From Amoebidium appalachense (Eukaryota; Ichthyosporea), in NCBI GenBank assembly GCA_963693365.1, contig CAVNZM010000007.1, positions 6,634,001 through 6,698,000 on the forward strand: a stretch of DNA of 64,000 nt, written 5' to 3'. The notes beneath the pieces are model-generated. The model saw nothing but the letters and a program-made list of their open reading frames with translations, searched no databases and was not told where the DNA came from. Positions 46,250-62,315 of the stretch are shown here, piece by piece. The stretch's first letter is position 1, and each line of letters begins with the position of its first letter. The translations under genes were made by a program, and so were the position numbers.

Positions 46250-48497
46250 GACGTGTTCCCCGGGGGGGGGGAGGGGGGGAGGGGGGAGGGGGGGGGGGGG
46301 AGGGGGAGGGGGGGAGGAGGGGGGGGGGGGGGGGGGGGGGGGGGTAGCAACAGTGCTATCAAAGTATTGCAGGTAGTGTATTACTGTGAATATTTTCTCC
46401 GGCAAAAGTGAGATCTGGCTGAGAACAAAATGGAGAAGACTCACGGGAAAAAAAATAGTAAGGTTGAGTGTACTTTTCTCTTTAAATATTTGGAATTGGC
46501 TGTTGCATCATAATGAAGAGACCGGCAACAACATTCCTTTTTTTATGTGCCCCAGGAGCTCGATTAGACAATGGTGAAGAATCCCATATATCTAAGAACC
46601 GGGCACTGCCAGTAGCTTTTAAGCAATGACATCGCACACATGTACCAAGAAAGCAATCGACTTGAACACAATCCGCGTTTGAAAGAGGGACTTGACAGAC
46701 TCTCTGAGATTGAGATTACGAATCTCACGTGCAAACATGCACACAGTCAACACGCACAAAGTCACGAACAAACCCAGCGCACATGCATCCCCCCCCCTTC
46801 GATTTCTGCATGACATCCCCCCTCCCCCCACCCCCCCCTCCCCCCCCCCCTCCCCCCCCCCCCCCCCCTCCCCGTGCGCGCCCTCGGTCGAAGTTCCCTG
46901 TGACCCTGCAGTCCCCTCCCCTTTAGCACGTAATTCTACTTCACCTTGGTCATTTTTGTTCACACAGTTTATATCGACATGATCGTTTGTGTTGTGTCAT
47001 CCCTATCCCCCCCCCCCCCCCCCCCTCCCCCCGGCCCCCCCCCCCCTTCCCTGTGTGTGTGTGTGCGCGCGTGTGTATGTACGTGGGTGTGTGCGCGCGT
47101 GCGCGTGCGTGCGTGACGGGGGGGGGGGACCCCCAGGGGGGGGGGGGGGGGGGGGGCTCCTGGGTGGGTGGGCGGGCGGGGCGGGGGGGGGGGGAGGGCA
47201 GGGAGAGGCGGGGAAGGGGGGGCCGGGGAGGGGGGGGGGAAGGGGGGAGGTGCACGCAAGCACGCGCACGCGCACGCACACACGCGCGCGCGCACAGCCA
47301 CTGGACGGGTTCTGCATTCTCCGTGTCCATAGCTGCGCTCAATCATTCATTACCCACGAAAAGGTTTTCCAAGAGTCCCCGGTATTAGCTAAAAAAAAAA
47401 AAAAAACATCCTAACTTTCATGTTTCTCATATCTAGCTCTATGTCACCATATCTTTGAGCTTTGGCCCCGGGGGGAGGGGAGGGGGGGGAGGGGGGGGTA
47501 GTATTATCTAGGAAGATTGCATATAACAGTTGAGCGTAATGAACAGACAGAAAACAACAACAGAGGTCGCATGCAGAAGCAGTCCTGGGAAGGTCGAAAA
47601 CTTGGGAGAATCCGTTATCATATGTGCACCTGGGAATATGGGGTCGGGGGGGGGGTCGGGTTCCCTTGAGATTCTCTTACTCCCAGCGGATAGTGTGGGA
47701 GGAAATTTGAAAGAGTGTAAATCATGTAATATTGGAATCGTGTGCAAATTCCTCGCCAGTTGCCAGGCCCTACCGTTGAGTAATCAGAGTTCTAGTATTT
47801 TCGTGAGCATTTAGCCTACATAGATAGGCGCTGTGTTTTTCTTTCCCATGCATTGCATTCTTTCTACCAGATGACTGCATTTGGGGACCAGGTGTGCACC
47901 CCCCATCCCCCCCCCTCCCCCCCTCCCCCCCCCCCCCCCCCCTCCCCTCCCCCCCCCCCCCCCCCCCCCCCCCCACAACCACCACCACCACCACCCACCC
48001 ATCCATCCACTTACCAACACACAAACTCACACAAACCAGTATCATGCCCCCACCACCACACAGGATTCGAAAACAAGAGTAAATAACTTGGTAAACATTG
48101 TTTATAATATAATAATTATTCCGCAGCGAGTCAGGAGTTAAGTTCAGTGTGCCGTGTTTTGCTCGTTGGTGTGCCGGTTCCCCTGGATCACCAACTTAAG
48201 CTTGGCTTTCACCCCCTACACACCCCTCGTTATTCTATTTAGATTTTTGTTCAATGATTTTCAAGTTCATTTATCGTATGTCAATAGGTTATATTTTCTT
48301 GTTCTTTCTTCCTTCTTTTCTTTTTTTCTTCCTTCCTTTCTTGCTTTCTTTTTTTTTCTTTTTTTGTAGGGGGGGGGGGGGGGGGGGGGAATACATACAG
48401 CACAAAATTTAAAGTGAACTTCAATTATGGACGTAGACGGGTGGGTAGATGAATGGCATTGATTAGCTTCCTTTTGCACGGTGGTGGAGGTGTGGGC

Positions 48498-48555
<58 letters not shown>

Positions 48556-48653
48556 GGGGAGGGGAGGGAGGGAGGGAGGGGAAGAGGGGAGTAGGAAGCA
48601 GGGGTAGGGTTAGCGACAGTCTGATGCAAGTGTTTATGAGTTTGTGGAAAGTT

Positions 48654-48730
<77 letters not shown>

Positions 48731-49026
48731 GGGGGGGGGGGGAGGGGGGAGGTGCCGGGGGGGGGGAGGGCCGGGGGGGGGAGGGTGGAGGGATTGGGGG
48801 GCAGTCTCAGAGCCACTACGTCCGTCATTCAGGGCACGTTGTATACAGACCCAGTCACATAGAAAAACGTGCAACGCGGCTTACTCATGGTGGGACATCA
48901 GTTCAACTTAAGCTTCCCAGTCGTGTACAAACTGAACAGGCACTTTGGGCCAGACAAGTCCTAGGCGAAAGCTCGGTGGGGTGGTGGTGGTGGTGATTGC
49001 GACGGTGTGTGTGTATGTGTATGTGT

Positions 49027-49079
<53 letters not shown>

Positions 49080-49711
49080 GGGGGGGGTTGAGGGGGAGGG
49101 GAGGGGGGCACCAAAATAGTCATTGTGTTGTCCAGTTCGATTTAGCGCGCCTCCGGTATCTTCTCGGTAGCGTGTGCACATGAGGACTGATCAAGCTGGA
49201 AGTGAGATTCTCAAACTGAAAAACACGATATCAAAAACATCCCCGGACTCAGAGAATCAGCCAATTGATTCACCGAATAACACGATCATTATCGTAGCTA
49301 GACACTAGCTCTCAGTCCCAAAACAAAAAGGTTGACGAGAAACATCAGCACACACGTCAGACTGAGTTAATCATTTGTTGCTCTTGATGTTACTGAATCG
49401 AGTGCTTATAAACCAACACAAACCCACTCATTTTTTCACTTCCCCAACCCCTTGAAAGTTAGTTTTAAACTTCGAGTTATCGTTTCCATTTACAGGTTGG
49501 TGGATTGCCATTCGAATCCCCCACGCCTGGAACCGGCTTTACTTGCTTTCCACTGGTTTAATCACTTCTTCCCTCCTCCCCCCCCCCCCCCTCCCCCCCA
49601 GTCCCCCCTCTCCCCACACACACATACACACACCTGTTTTTTTCGCTGACTTTCTCTGCATTGCGTTTTAGCACACCAGTCACTCAGTTTGCGGGAGCTC
49701 TTGGGCTTCTT

Positions 49712-49742
<31 letters not shown>

Positions 49743-50587
49743 GGACAACCTTACGTGTGAACTAACTCGGAAAGTTCCACCTACTTTCAAATGTGCTGTA
49801 GTGCAAGTGGGATGTTTATCGTTTCGGACACAACAAGCCTGCGCAAAGTTCTGTGTATCTCCTGAAACCCCACCCAACTTCTACTTTCGTGTTTTTCCTT
49901 CTTGCACACCATGTTAACCGTAGTGAACACGTAAGGGGCTGCCGCGCAGTTGTCATTTCTACTTGTTGAAAGTGAGTCACAGTGGGAAAACCGAACACGT
50001 GATTTACGTCAATCGAGTTGATTACACACACACGATTACTCCTGTAATAGGAATTTGTATTAGAGTGGGTCTTTGACGAGCGAACTTTCCTTATACCATA
50101 CAATGGTCTTTTTTGCGTGCCGCAAGTACTACTTAGGCTGAGACAGAGCACTTTGGTGGCGTCACATGTTTTTCAAGTAACATCATAAGGGAAGCCACAG
50201 AAATTTGACTCCTTTTTGCCAGTAACTATTTCAAAGACTCACGTCGGCACCCCACCCACCACCCACCACCATCCAAAGTTTGGCCCGTTTACCATTTACA
50301 GAGGAAAAGTTAGTGCACAAAAATAAGGACTTATCCACCCACACACAATTAACCTTTTTTCTCTAGATCCATCTTGGGTCGGTGATTTCTTAATAATACC
50401 TTAATATCCCATCCCCTCCCCCCCCCCCCCTCTCCCTCGCCCCCCCCCCCCCCCCCCCCCCCCCCCCACCCACCCCACACACACACACACACGGCACCTG
50501 CCTCCCCCCCGCCTCCCCCCCTTCCTCTCCCCCCCCCCCCCCCCCCCAGCCGCTCCTCTACTCCCATTGCCCACATCCAGGCACACC
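46250..50587. other. Intergenic region, repeat-rich
   Basis: G-rich block 46261-46344; C-rich blocks 46791-46872 and 47007-47050; alternating GC/GT at 47060-47115; G-rich 47118-47250; C-rich 47900-47975; (T)n-(G)n at 48500-48560; (GT)n at 48659-48724 followed by G-rich DNA to 48800; (GT)n-(G)n at 49013-49088; poly-T at 49712-49742; C-rich DNA 50409-50547. Intervening parts (for example 49150-49560, 49750-50400) are ordinary DNA with no gene that I recognise. Confidence 0.6.
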
Positions 50588-52979
<2,392 letters not shown>

Positions 52980-54059
52980 CGGTCTCTCTCCGGCCCCTCA
53001 GATTTCCCCGGCTTCAATGAGGCTGTTGCAAATTTCTACGCACTTTGCTGGCTGATGGGTTAGAACCAAGAGATATTCGATATTTTTGATCTTTTGGGGG
53101 GATATCACCTTGTGGTGCAATGATTCGACGGGTGAAACAATATTTTGACCTTTTTTGGGTGCCCGAGACTGAATATCAGGATGGTGGTATCAAACCGGCT
53201 GGGTCATCGATGATGGTGGCCGGAAATAGGATCATGGAATTTCGTTTGGGTGGGTGGTGGTGGTGGTAATAGTTGTTTTGAGGGGGGGAGGGGGGAGGAG
53301 GCTCAAGTGTATACAGTATGGCGTACATGTGTACATTAGGTGTAAAAGAGGGGCATCTGTACCTGTACAATGGAAAAAAAATCCGACACCTTTAGGGTCC
53401 TTTACTTGTGACTGCTGTACAGCATGATGAGACAAAATATCAGTGTTGTCTTGAGTAAAAGAGGTTGGAAATACATATGACGGACACCTCGAAGGCTCAA
53501 AAATCAAAGTGAAAGCCTCTCCGGCTCTCAACCCCCTCCCTCCCTCTTTCCTCCCTCCCTCCCTCCCCCCCCCCCCCCCCCCCCCCCCTTCTTTTTATTC
53601 CCCCCTCCCCTCAACGCCCTTTATCCCGTCCACGATATAAGTTGCCGTAGGGTAAAACATGTGAATGAAAGCTCGTATGACTTTGAAAGTATGCATGATA
53701 GGCCGCATGATTGTTAGGCGCCACGTTTGTTTTGAACAACGTCTGTTTGACATCCCCTGACAACTTAAATATACAGGACAGAACTTATGTACCAGTTACC
53801 ACACCATCTACATAACCGCTTCAATGACATACCAGGTCATACTGCATCCGGCTTTCTCCAATAACCTTTCGCAATACTAAAGTTTATAATCAACCCTCGT
53901 GGCACCCATACTCCCTTTCGTCCATCTCGATGTGTTGGTCCCACTGCGCAGCCGGTTTTTTTTTTTTTTTTTTTTTTTTTGTTGCAACCTTGGTTTGTTG
54001 TTTGTTGTGCCGCGAACTCCCCCTAGTGCTCACGTTTCAGTAATAGCGCCTGAGGGTAT

Positions 54060-54737
<678 letters not shown>

Positions 54738-55250
54738 TGTTTGGGAGAGGAGAAGGGGGGGAGGGGGGTCAAGGAAGAGAAGTGGACAAAAATCACGACT
54801 GAGAAACCAAACCCCACCTCCCCACCTCCGCCCCCTTCTATCTCACTTCCTCCTCCCCCCCCCCCCCTCCCCTCCCCCTCTCAGCCCACAAATGGGCACA
54901 CAACACTGCTGCCCCTCCCCCCTCCCCCTCTTTGACCCTCTCTCCGAGGCTCCCTCGTTGGTTGTCTCTGTATCAGAGACCCCCCCCCCCCCCCCCCCCC
55001 CCAGGTTGTCCCTCTCTGTCCCTCTCCGAAAAATGGGTCTCTGAGCTCCTCCCCTTCTTTCCTGTTCTTGGGGCTCCCCCGCCGCCCCACTCTTCCCCCC
55101 TCCCTCTCTTTTGAGCTCCCCCTCCTTGTTTTCTGGCGAGCTAACGGTCAGATGGGAAAAGAATTGCGGCTGACAGATCCAGGCTGAAAACATTCAAACC
55201 CACCCTTTTCATACCGTACACATACACCACTCTCAGACGAGTTTTCGGAG

Positions 55251-55284
<34 letters not shown>

Positions 55285-55415
55285 ACCCCCTCCCCTCCTC
55301 CCCCTCCTCTTCCTCCGCACCCCTTTCACAGTACACGCGCATGCCACCATCCGAGTCTGGACTCCCCCCCATCCCCCCCGGCCAACATTAATAACGATCT
55401 ATATGTATGTATGTA

Positions 55416-55449
<34 letters not shown>

Positions 55450-55929
55450 GTTTAATCAACGAAAGGGCGCATCTGCTCACGTGCATATAGGCTATTTTTT
55501 TTCTATTGTATATTCCACTAACATTCCACCTCAGAGTCTTAGACTAACATCCTTCCATCTTCATACACAACTCTGAAGAACCCACCGAGCCCTGCACTGG
55601 GCAGATCCTTCACCTTGCGCATACAAAAAACAGCCTTTTTTCTTTGCTTGAGCTTTCGACTCTCATTCTCCCTTAGTCGTCGGCTTCGAGCTTTCCACTG
55701 TCATTCTCCCTCAGTCGTCAGTGTGCATCTATTGGATGTCACCTCGTGAACCATCCATAACTGCGCTACAAACGTGTTTCAGAAGGTGCCCGTTAGTCAT
55801 AGTCATCGAGATGTTAGCCTGACTGATAAAACACGCAAAGCTGCAACAAGCCAAAAACATGTAGACATAAAATGTATTGGCTTCTTCTTGGTAGTAAACG
55901 GATCGAGCGAAGGCACGAAAGCGACTGTC

Positions 55930-56100
55930 ACCTACTGAGGTGACTCGTATTTTTCCTTACACACACAGCGAACACTGGACTCTCGGGACCGTAGAGCCGC
56001 CGCGAGAGAAAGCATGCACGCGGTCGCGAGAGTGTAAGGAAAATGGGTGTGAGGCGAACGGCAAGTTCATAGCAGCCCAGGCACAGTCAGTACGTGCCAG
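55930..56100. repeat. Dispersed repeat copy C (diverged)
   Basis: Shares only the ends with copies at 21923 and 38583: the hairpin CACCTACTGAGGTG followed by a T/C tract, and a 3' GTCAGTACGTGCCAG. The middle is unrelated or strongly diverged. Confidence 0.35.
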
Positions 56101-56259
56101 CGAAAGCGAAGGCCGAGCACAAAGCAGAAAGGCCGAACACAAAGAGTGCATCGATCTGCAGGCAAATTTCGGCGCCAAATTCGCGGGGAGGCCCACCGCC
56201 CTTCAGTAAGGCTTGGGTGTTAGGCAAAAGTTTGAAAAAACTTAAAAAAAGAAAAAAAC

Positions 56260-56398
56260 ATGGCGAAAAAAAAGATAGGACAACTATGTGAGGAATGCCG
56301 CAAAGAGGTCGTGTGTTCAAAGTGTAGCAAATGGAACTCTACGAAGTAGTGTATGGTGCTTGTACTGTATGTTTCAAGTTGAAGCTGTGTCGACAGTC

Positions 56399-56451
<53 letters not shown>

Positions 56452-57305
56452 GTGTGTGTGTGTGAGTGTCTGGAAGGAGACATTGTCTGCACTCTGCACA
56501 CGTGCGAATGCACGCACTACCCCACAAATGTTCAACACTTTTGTGATGTTTGGATAGCCCTGCCACATGCTATTCTGCCCGGGGTACAAAAAGGTGTTTG
56601 CAATCATGATAGCGTATAATTGTATGTTTTCAAACCCCCCAGCCCCCCCCCCCCCCCCCCCCCCCTTTTTCCCCTGCCCCCTGCTCGCCCCCTCCCCCTC
56701 TCCCCGCCTCTTTCTCACAAATCTGCAAGTCATGTGGCTCTCTCAGCTTATCATCCCCCCCCCCCCCCCCCCCCCTCCCCCCTCCCCCCTCTTCATCTCC
56801 CCCCCCCCCCCCCCTCACTATCACCTTAAGTTCTTTTGGAAAGATAGAACTTTAAAAGCCTCTGCCCGTTACACCCCCATCTCCCCCCCCCCCCCCCCCT
56901 CCTGTAGTAGTTTTTTTAAAAAATATAGTGTGTATTAATGTACCCCCACCAACCCAACACCTGCTGATGTTTACTGATACCAATAACACGTGTTTTTCAC
57001 AGCAGGGCTCCCATCAAACGCTGCCACCCAGCCATCATCCAATCACAATGACTCTTTGGAGAACACTCAGGCCAATGAAATCGCAGATCAAAATCAGGAT
57101 ACAAACAATACGCCTACTCTTTCAAATAAAGCACCCACCCCACATATCCAACCACAAATAGGGGTAATCGGATGTGGCGTAAGTCAGTACGAGTCCCGAA
57201 CTGACGATGATATGGGTCGGCTGGAGGAGGGTGGTGGGTGGACGGAAGAACAGGTGGGTGGGGATGGTGGGGCAGCTTTTTTTTATTTTTTATTTATTTT
57301 TTTTT

Positions 57306-57337
<32 letters not shown>

Positions 57338-58137
57338 GGGTTCGAGGGGGTTCTTATTTTTTTTTCCCCCTTCCGTGGGCAAGCAGGTGTGTGGAGAAAA
57401 TGAGGTTTAAGGGGAGAGACAGGTGTTTTTTCGTGTGTGTGTGGGGAGGGGGAAGAGAAGGGCAGGCGGAAGGGGGGTGGGGTGAGGGGGGAGGGAGAGG
57501 GGCGGGGAGGGGGGGGGGGGGGGTTAAAAACTTCCTCTTAAAAAGCTCAACCAGGGCAAATGATTGGCTCTGGTCGTTTTTTTTGCGCACAAGCACACCG
57601 GGGATTAATTTTTTTGCTCTGTTTTTTTTTTTTTTACATTCCTTTGCTCTTTTGTTGCTGACCTTAATTGCATTGCACTCCCCCCCCCCCCCCCCCCCCC
57701 CCCCTTTCCTCCTCCCCCCCCCCCCTCCCCCCCCCCCCCTTTCCCCCTCCCCTCCCCACTCTAATAACCCACCACCGGCTAACCTACCCTCTACCCTCCC
57801 TGATTTCAAGGTGTGTGGGGTGATGGTGATGTCGGTGGTGGTAATGAGGGTTGGGGCCCGGAGGGGAAAGGGGGAGGGGAGGGGGAGCGGGGGGAGGGGT
57901 GGTTAGATTTTAGGCAGACAACGGTTTATCTTATACCCGGTTTGGTTCACATTTGGTTCACAGCAGGGGCCCGATTGGATGCCTGATGGTGATTTGGATA
58001 TGCCTGATCTCCCCTGCGAACATGAGATCAAAATGGAGGTAGAGGAGCCCTTCCCTGGTGGTTGGCCGGCAGATGTGGCTTCTTTCCATGTCCCCCGTCA
58101 CTCCACGCAACACATTCGCACACAATCTAGCAAATAA
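56260..58137 (+). CDS. 3' part of an unrecognised gene (acidic protein), exons partly resolved
   Basis: Two exons are well defined: 57006-57253 (acceptor CACAGCAG, donor CAG/GTGGGT) and 57967-58137 (acceptor CACAGCAG, stop TAA at 58135-58137), joined in phase 0. They encode a polar Asn/Gln/Thr-rich stretch, then an acidic C-terminus (DGDLDMPDL, EIKMEVEE). AATAAA overlaps the stop codon and would serve as polyadenylation signal. A possible first exon at 56260-56345 begins MAKKKIGQLCEECRKEVVC with a C-x2-C-x5-C-x2-C cluster (small zinc ribbon), but its phase (2) does not fit the 57006 exon (phase 1), so another exon or a separate gene is required. No family is recognised. The introns contain C and G runs and T-rich DNA. 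Confidence 0.45.
56399..56446. repeat. (CT)n microsatellite
   Basis: About 48 bases of CT, inside the presumed intron between the candidate exon at 56260 and the exon at 57006. Confidence 0.85.
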
Positions 58138-58326
58138 AAAGCAGTCTACCTCGAGCTTTACATCAACTTCTCGTTTCTAGCGCTGTTCTGTTTCTTTTTC
58201 TAGCACCGGCAACACTGTTCGAACACGCTATGATCACTCAACAACTCAGTTTCTGCCGTAGCCAAACCGTTTGGCTCTAAGCACTCCACCCCATAGTATT
58301 ACGACTTCACTGAAAAGTCCCAACAG

Positions 58327-58950
58327 CCAATGCTGCACCCATTGACCCCCGCAAGCCCAACGACTCCGACATGGCCGAGGTCCCCCACCCCGTCACCCTC
58401 CAGGGAGAGGCTAAACATGATGACCTGACCAACCTCCCTGCAAAAGGTATAACCCCCCCCTCCCCCCCCCTTTCCCCCTCGCCGCTTCCTCCCTCTCTCC
58501 CTTCCCTCGCCTCCACCGTGCCACTTTCCCTCTCCCCGCCCCTCGGTTACCAATAGGTTGAAATCTACATCCTTTTTCCATTTTACGCCCTCTGTCCCCA
58601 TCCTGCCCCCCCCCCCCCCCCCCCCCCCCCCCTCCCCTCCTACAACACACATACACACACACGTGTACATACACGGTAGCCTACCCGTTTAGTTGGGTTC
58701 CTGCTGTCGTTCCTGTTTCTCTAAGTTCATCTGGCATTCATTCCTTACCTTTCGCTGTTAGCACTTAGAGCTCTCATAGAGTTGGCAGCAGCGAGTTTTC
58801 AATTCAAGATTAATAAATGTCCGGTGCCATATGCCTTTTGGGCACGAGGGTAAACTGTACATCATAATACAGAGAATGGTGGCTCAATGGGTGTGCGTGT
58901 GTGTTTTTGAGCGAAAGAGAAAAAAGAGATGGAGGGGGGGGGGGGGGGAG

Positions 58951-58983
<33 letters not shown>

Positions 58984-59346
58984 GGAGAGGGAGAGGGAGA
59001 GGGGGAAGAGCGAGAATTGCAGTAACGGGAAGCTCTTAAGTAACTAGCTGGTTGTTGGATGTTAGTCTTATATTGTTTTTATTTTTGTTGTTGGGCAGTT
59101 TCAGACGGAGAATGCATGGTGCGGGCGGGGCACAGACCGAGGGGAGAAGGCGGGCTCGATTGCACGTGCATGTGTTGTGTGTGCGTGTGGGAACAGGAAG
59201 AGGGGGGAAAGGGGAGGGGGGAGGGAGGGAGGGAGACAATGCCGTTTATCGGCAGGTTAAGGCAGGCAGGCTTGCTCGTGATGACTGTCACACAGGTTGA
59301 TTAGAACATCAACACATTCTCAAACGTGAACATTTTTCATCCCCCC

Positions 59347-59377
<31 letters not shown>

Positions 59378-59476
59378 AAAAAAAAAAAAACTTTGAAGAA
59401 AGAAAAAGAAAAAAAAATCTCACTCACCACACCCACACTAGCTTCCCATTCAAATATCGCCTCCCATTCTAACATA

Positions 59477-59531
<55 letters not shown>

Positions 59532-59822
59532 ACGCACATCCGTCGGCACGCACACACACACGCAGACAGCAAGGGAGAGGGTGAGGAGGAACCCAACGTC
59601 GAGTGACCTTTTTAAGCGGCTGGCCACAAACCCCCCCAAGACGGCCGGAGGGTATGGGGGGACCGGCACGCAGTCCTACCCCATACTCTCTCCTGGGTGC
59701 ACCACATTGCGAGTGGAGGCCCAGACAAAGGGAGAAAGCGGTGCAGGCCACACCGGAAACACGGGAAAGAAGGATATTACGGGGGAAATGGATATGAAAA
59801 GCGGGATTGGTGCTGAGCCTTG
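58327..59822 (+). pseudogene. Duplicate of exons 2-3 of the small mitochondrial-type gene, frameshifted
   Basis: 58327-58446 matches exon 2 of the gene at 50588 in length (120 nt), phase and protein (NAAPIDPRKPNDSD..., KGEAK.DDLTN). About 59566-59822 matches exon 3 but with a shorter 5' end and one extra base near 59602-59616: where copy 1 reads PNVDDVLKRLA, this copy reads PNVE then TGA. The downstream frame recovers (RLATNPPKTAGGYGG...KSGIGAEP, stop TGA at 59820-59822). No exon 1 was found upstream. It is a partial duplication that has decayed, unless the shift is a sequencing error. The 3' flank is also duplicated. Confidence 0.7.
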
Positions 59823-60560
59823 ACCTCCCCCCTTCCCGGCCCCCCGGTCTCAACGATGCTGATGAGGTTCCTACGCATACTGTCTGCTGATGGTTTAGAG
59901 ATTTTTGCCAGAGCTTCTTTTGTTGTTTTTTCATTTATTTATTTGCTTTTTTTGGAGGCCCCGGGGGGGGGGGGGGGGGGGGGGGGGGGGATATGTTTTG
60001 GTTACCTGTGGTGCAGTTTTTCACGAGTGAGACAATATTTTGATCGTTTTTTTTGGGGGGGGGTGTTTGAGGCTGAATCAGGCTGGATGTGGGTATCAAA
60101 CTCGTCGGGCCAAACGATGGAAATAGGATTTGAAGGGGGAGGGGGGAGGGAGAGGGGGGGGAGGGGGGGGGGGGGGGGGGGAGGGGGCTGTTAAAATTTC
60201 TGTTTATGGCATACCTGTCGACATAAGGTGTAAAAGGAGGGCATCTGTACCTACAGTGGGAAAAAAAAATTCTATGCGCTTTACTTGGGAAAATTTACCG
60301 TATGTAAAAGAGACTCAGTAAACTCTTGAGGAAGAGAGGTTGGCATGACGGGCACCTCGAAGGCTTAAAATGATTATCCGACGTGGATCCGATTCGAAGT
60401 CTCTCCCTCGATTTCCCCATTCCCATCCTCCCCCAGTGGCACCTCCCCTTCTCTCTTCCCCCCCCAACCCCTCAAACCCCTTCATCTCGTGTATCTCTCC
60501 CAAATCAGGGCGCTGCAAGGTAAAACATGTGTTTAAAAGCTCATTTGACTTGTATTTACT
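59823..60560. repeat. Duplicated 3' flank (second copy)
   Basis: Shares many blocks with 52980-53700, for example ACAATATTTTGA, GTGTAAAAG.AGGGCATCTGTACCT, and GGTAAAACATGTG near the end. Poly-G at 59961-59990 and G-rich DNA at 60136-60187 interrupt it. Confidence 0.65.
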
Positions 60561-62315
60561 TTACTGTAACATATAGATTTCCGGTGGTGACACTTTAATA
60601 GGTGCCTTTTGTGCATCACAAGATCGTAGGCCTCTCATGGAAAGCCTTGGAGAGGAAAGTTCTATGCACGCGTGCATATTCCGAAATCGACAAATAAAAT
60701 GACTGGGCAGGCAGATGCTTAGAAAAAGAAGGCCCATAATTAGTTGTTGCCGTTGCCATGAGCTGATGCTATCTACTCTTTTCTGTTCATCCGATTTCGA
60801 GGCCCTCGATTCTGCATTCCGACTTCCAGTCGATTTCAAGCTCATTAACCCCCCTAAGGATTCTGAGGACCTTAGAATCTTCCGTTGTACGTTTTGATCA
60901 CGGCCATCTAGAAACACCAGATGGCCGTGGTCTTGATTTGCCACTTACAAGAAATAATCTGAATCAGTGCTTATTAGTGGTAGCTTGTGAAATCAACGTA
61001 AACCATCCCGTCTGTGCAGTGGCGATCATCAAGTAAGGTGCCTTTGCTTCACATGACAACCACGCAATTCCTCCTATAGACATTGGTTGCTACTTTCCTC
61101 TGCTGTCTACTCTCATTTCATGCTAGCTTCCCGACTCAGGCTATAATAGGACACAGGCTTTGGTGAGTCCATGGCACAAGGGAACATCGACGAGTTTTTT
61201 TTCTCCCTGAGTCCTTCCAAAAGTATTTTTTTGGTTTTGTTTGGAAACGGCGCCGTTGCGATTGGTCGAAGAAGTAAATTCCTCTGCATTTGCAAGCGAA
61301 TGCCGGATTGGTCACGCTCGGCGAAAACTTAGGCTGTTGCGCATTAGCGATTGGTTAGATTGCAGAGAACGTGGTAGTGAAGATGGCGATGTTCGATTTA
61401 TACAGCAAACTCCAGTTTTTTTTCATAGCTCTACATCAACACCTTTGCTGATGTTGGTATATTTGGGGTTTTTTAACTTTATGATATTCTGATAGCATGC
61501 CCATGTTAGTGGTAGCTAATGAGTTTGAAGCCAACAAATCGAGGATATTCCGTGACTCTTGCGATCGTAAATATCTAAATGTGATTAGCTGTATATCAGG
61601 TCAAGATTACTTCCCTGTTTGCGCCAATCGCACGTCAGCACTTCAAGTCGACACTCCTATTGGCTCATGCCGGAAGTGCCGGAACGCCATCTTGAATCAA
61701 AATATACCTTCAAACTCTCCCATTTTCCAAAACACTAACGCTTAGATACAAAGAGTTATTCAGATATAAAATAAAAACAAGTGTTTAGTACTTATTGAGC
61801 TGCTAATACTATTTATTTCGAGGGATATAGTGTCAGTATAACGAAACGATGATCAAAGAAGAAGTGGGACAGTGTTGCTGATTGGCTAAATATCTTTGCT
61901 TTTTCTTACCGAGAGGACTTGCTAGAAATGGTGATGAAACGCGCCGTTGCGCCGACCTTGTTTCGCGCCCGTTGCTCACGTCAACAAAGGCAACCATAAC
62001 GAAGAAAAACATCGCAGCTAAGTTAGGCAGGAGATTACCAGAATAGGTTTCAGTTTCTGGTTTACACAGCTCTGAGAACAAGCGACAGTTATTTGTGGTT
62101 AGGAACAGGGCATATAGGTCGTGAATGGAGATCGGGTAGCCGACCAGGAAAGCGTGAGCTGTGATATTAGATTGACAGCGAAGTGCAACGTAGTTGAGAT
62201 GACGTTATTTTGCACCAAAGAAAAGAGTTTAGACGGTTTGGTACTGGTATAAGCCTGTAAATTAGAGCATCAATCGTAGAAGGCAACGTGGTCTGATCTA
62301 CAGCGCAAGGGCAAC
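60561..62315. other. Intergenic region with hairpin and CCAAT clusters
   Basis: A 14-bp hairpin lies at 60896-60932. CCAAT boxes lie near 61261, 61308, 61350, 61624, 61659 and 61881, a promoter-like series 430-1050 bp upstream of the FHA gene. A 60-codon frame 60715-60897 ends just at the hairpin but has no recognised relatives. Confidence 0.4.
60896..60932. terminator. Perfect-stem hairpin (possible 3'-end or RNA structure)
   Basis: GATCACGGCCATCT, loop AGAAACACC, AGATGGCCGTGGTC: a 14-bp stem with one G-U step. It does not match the histone 3' stem-loop consensus. Function unknown; the type is a best guess. Confidence 0.3.
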
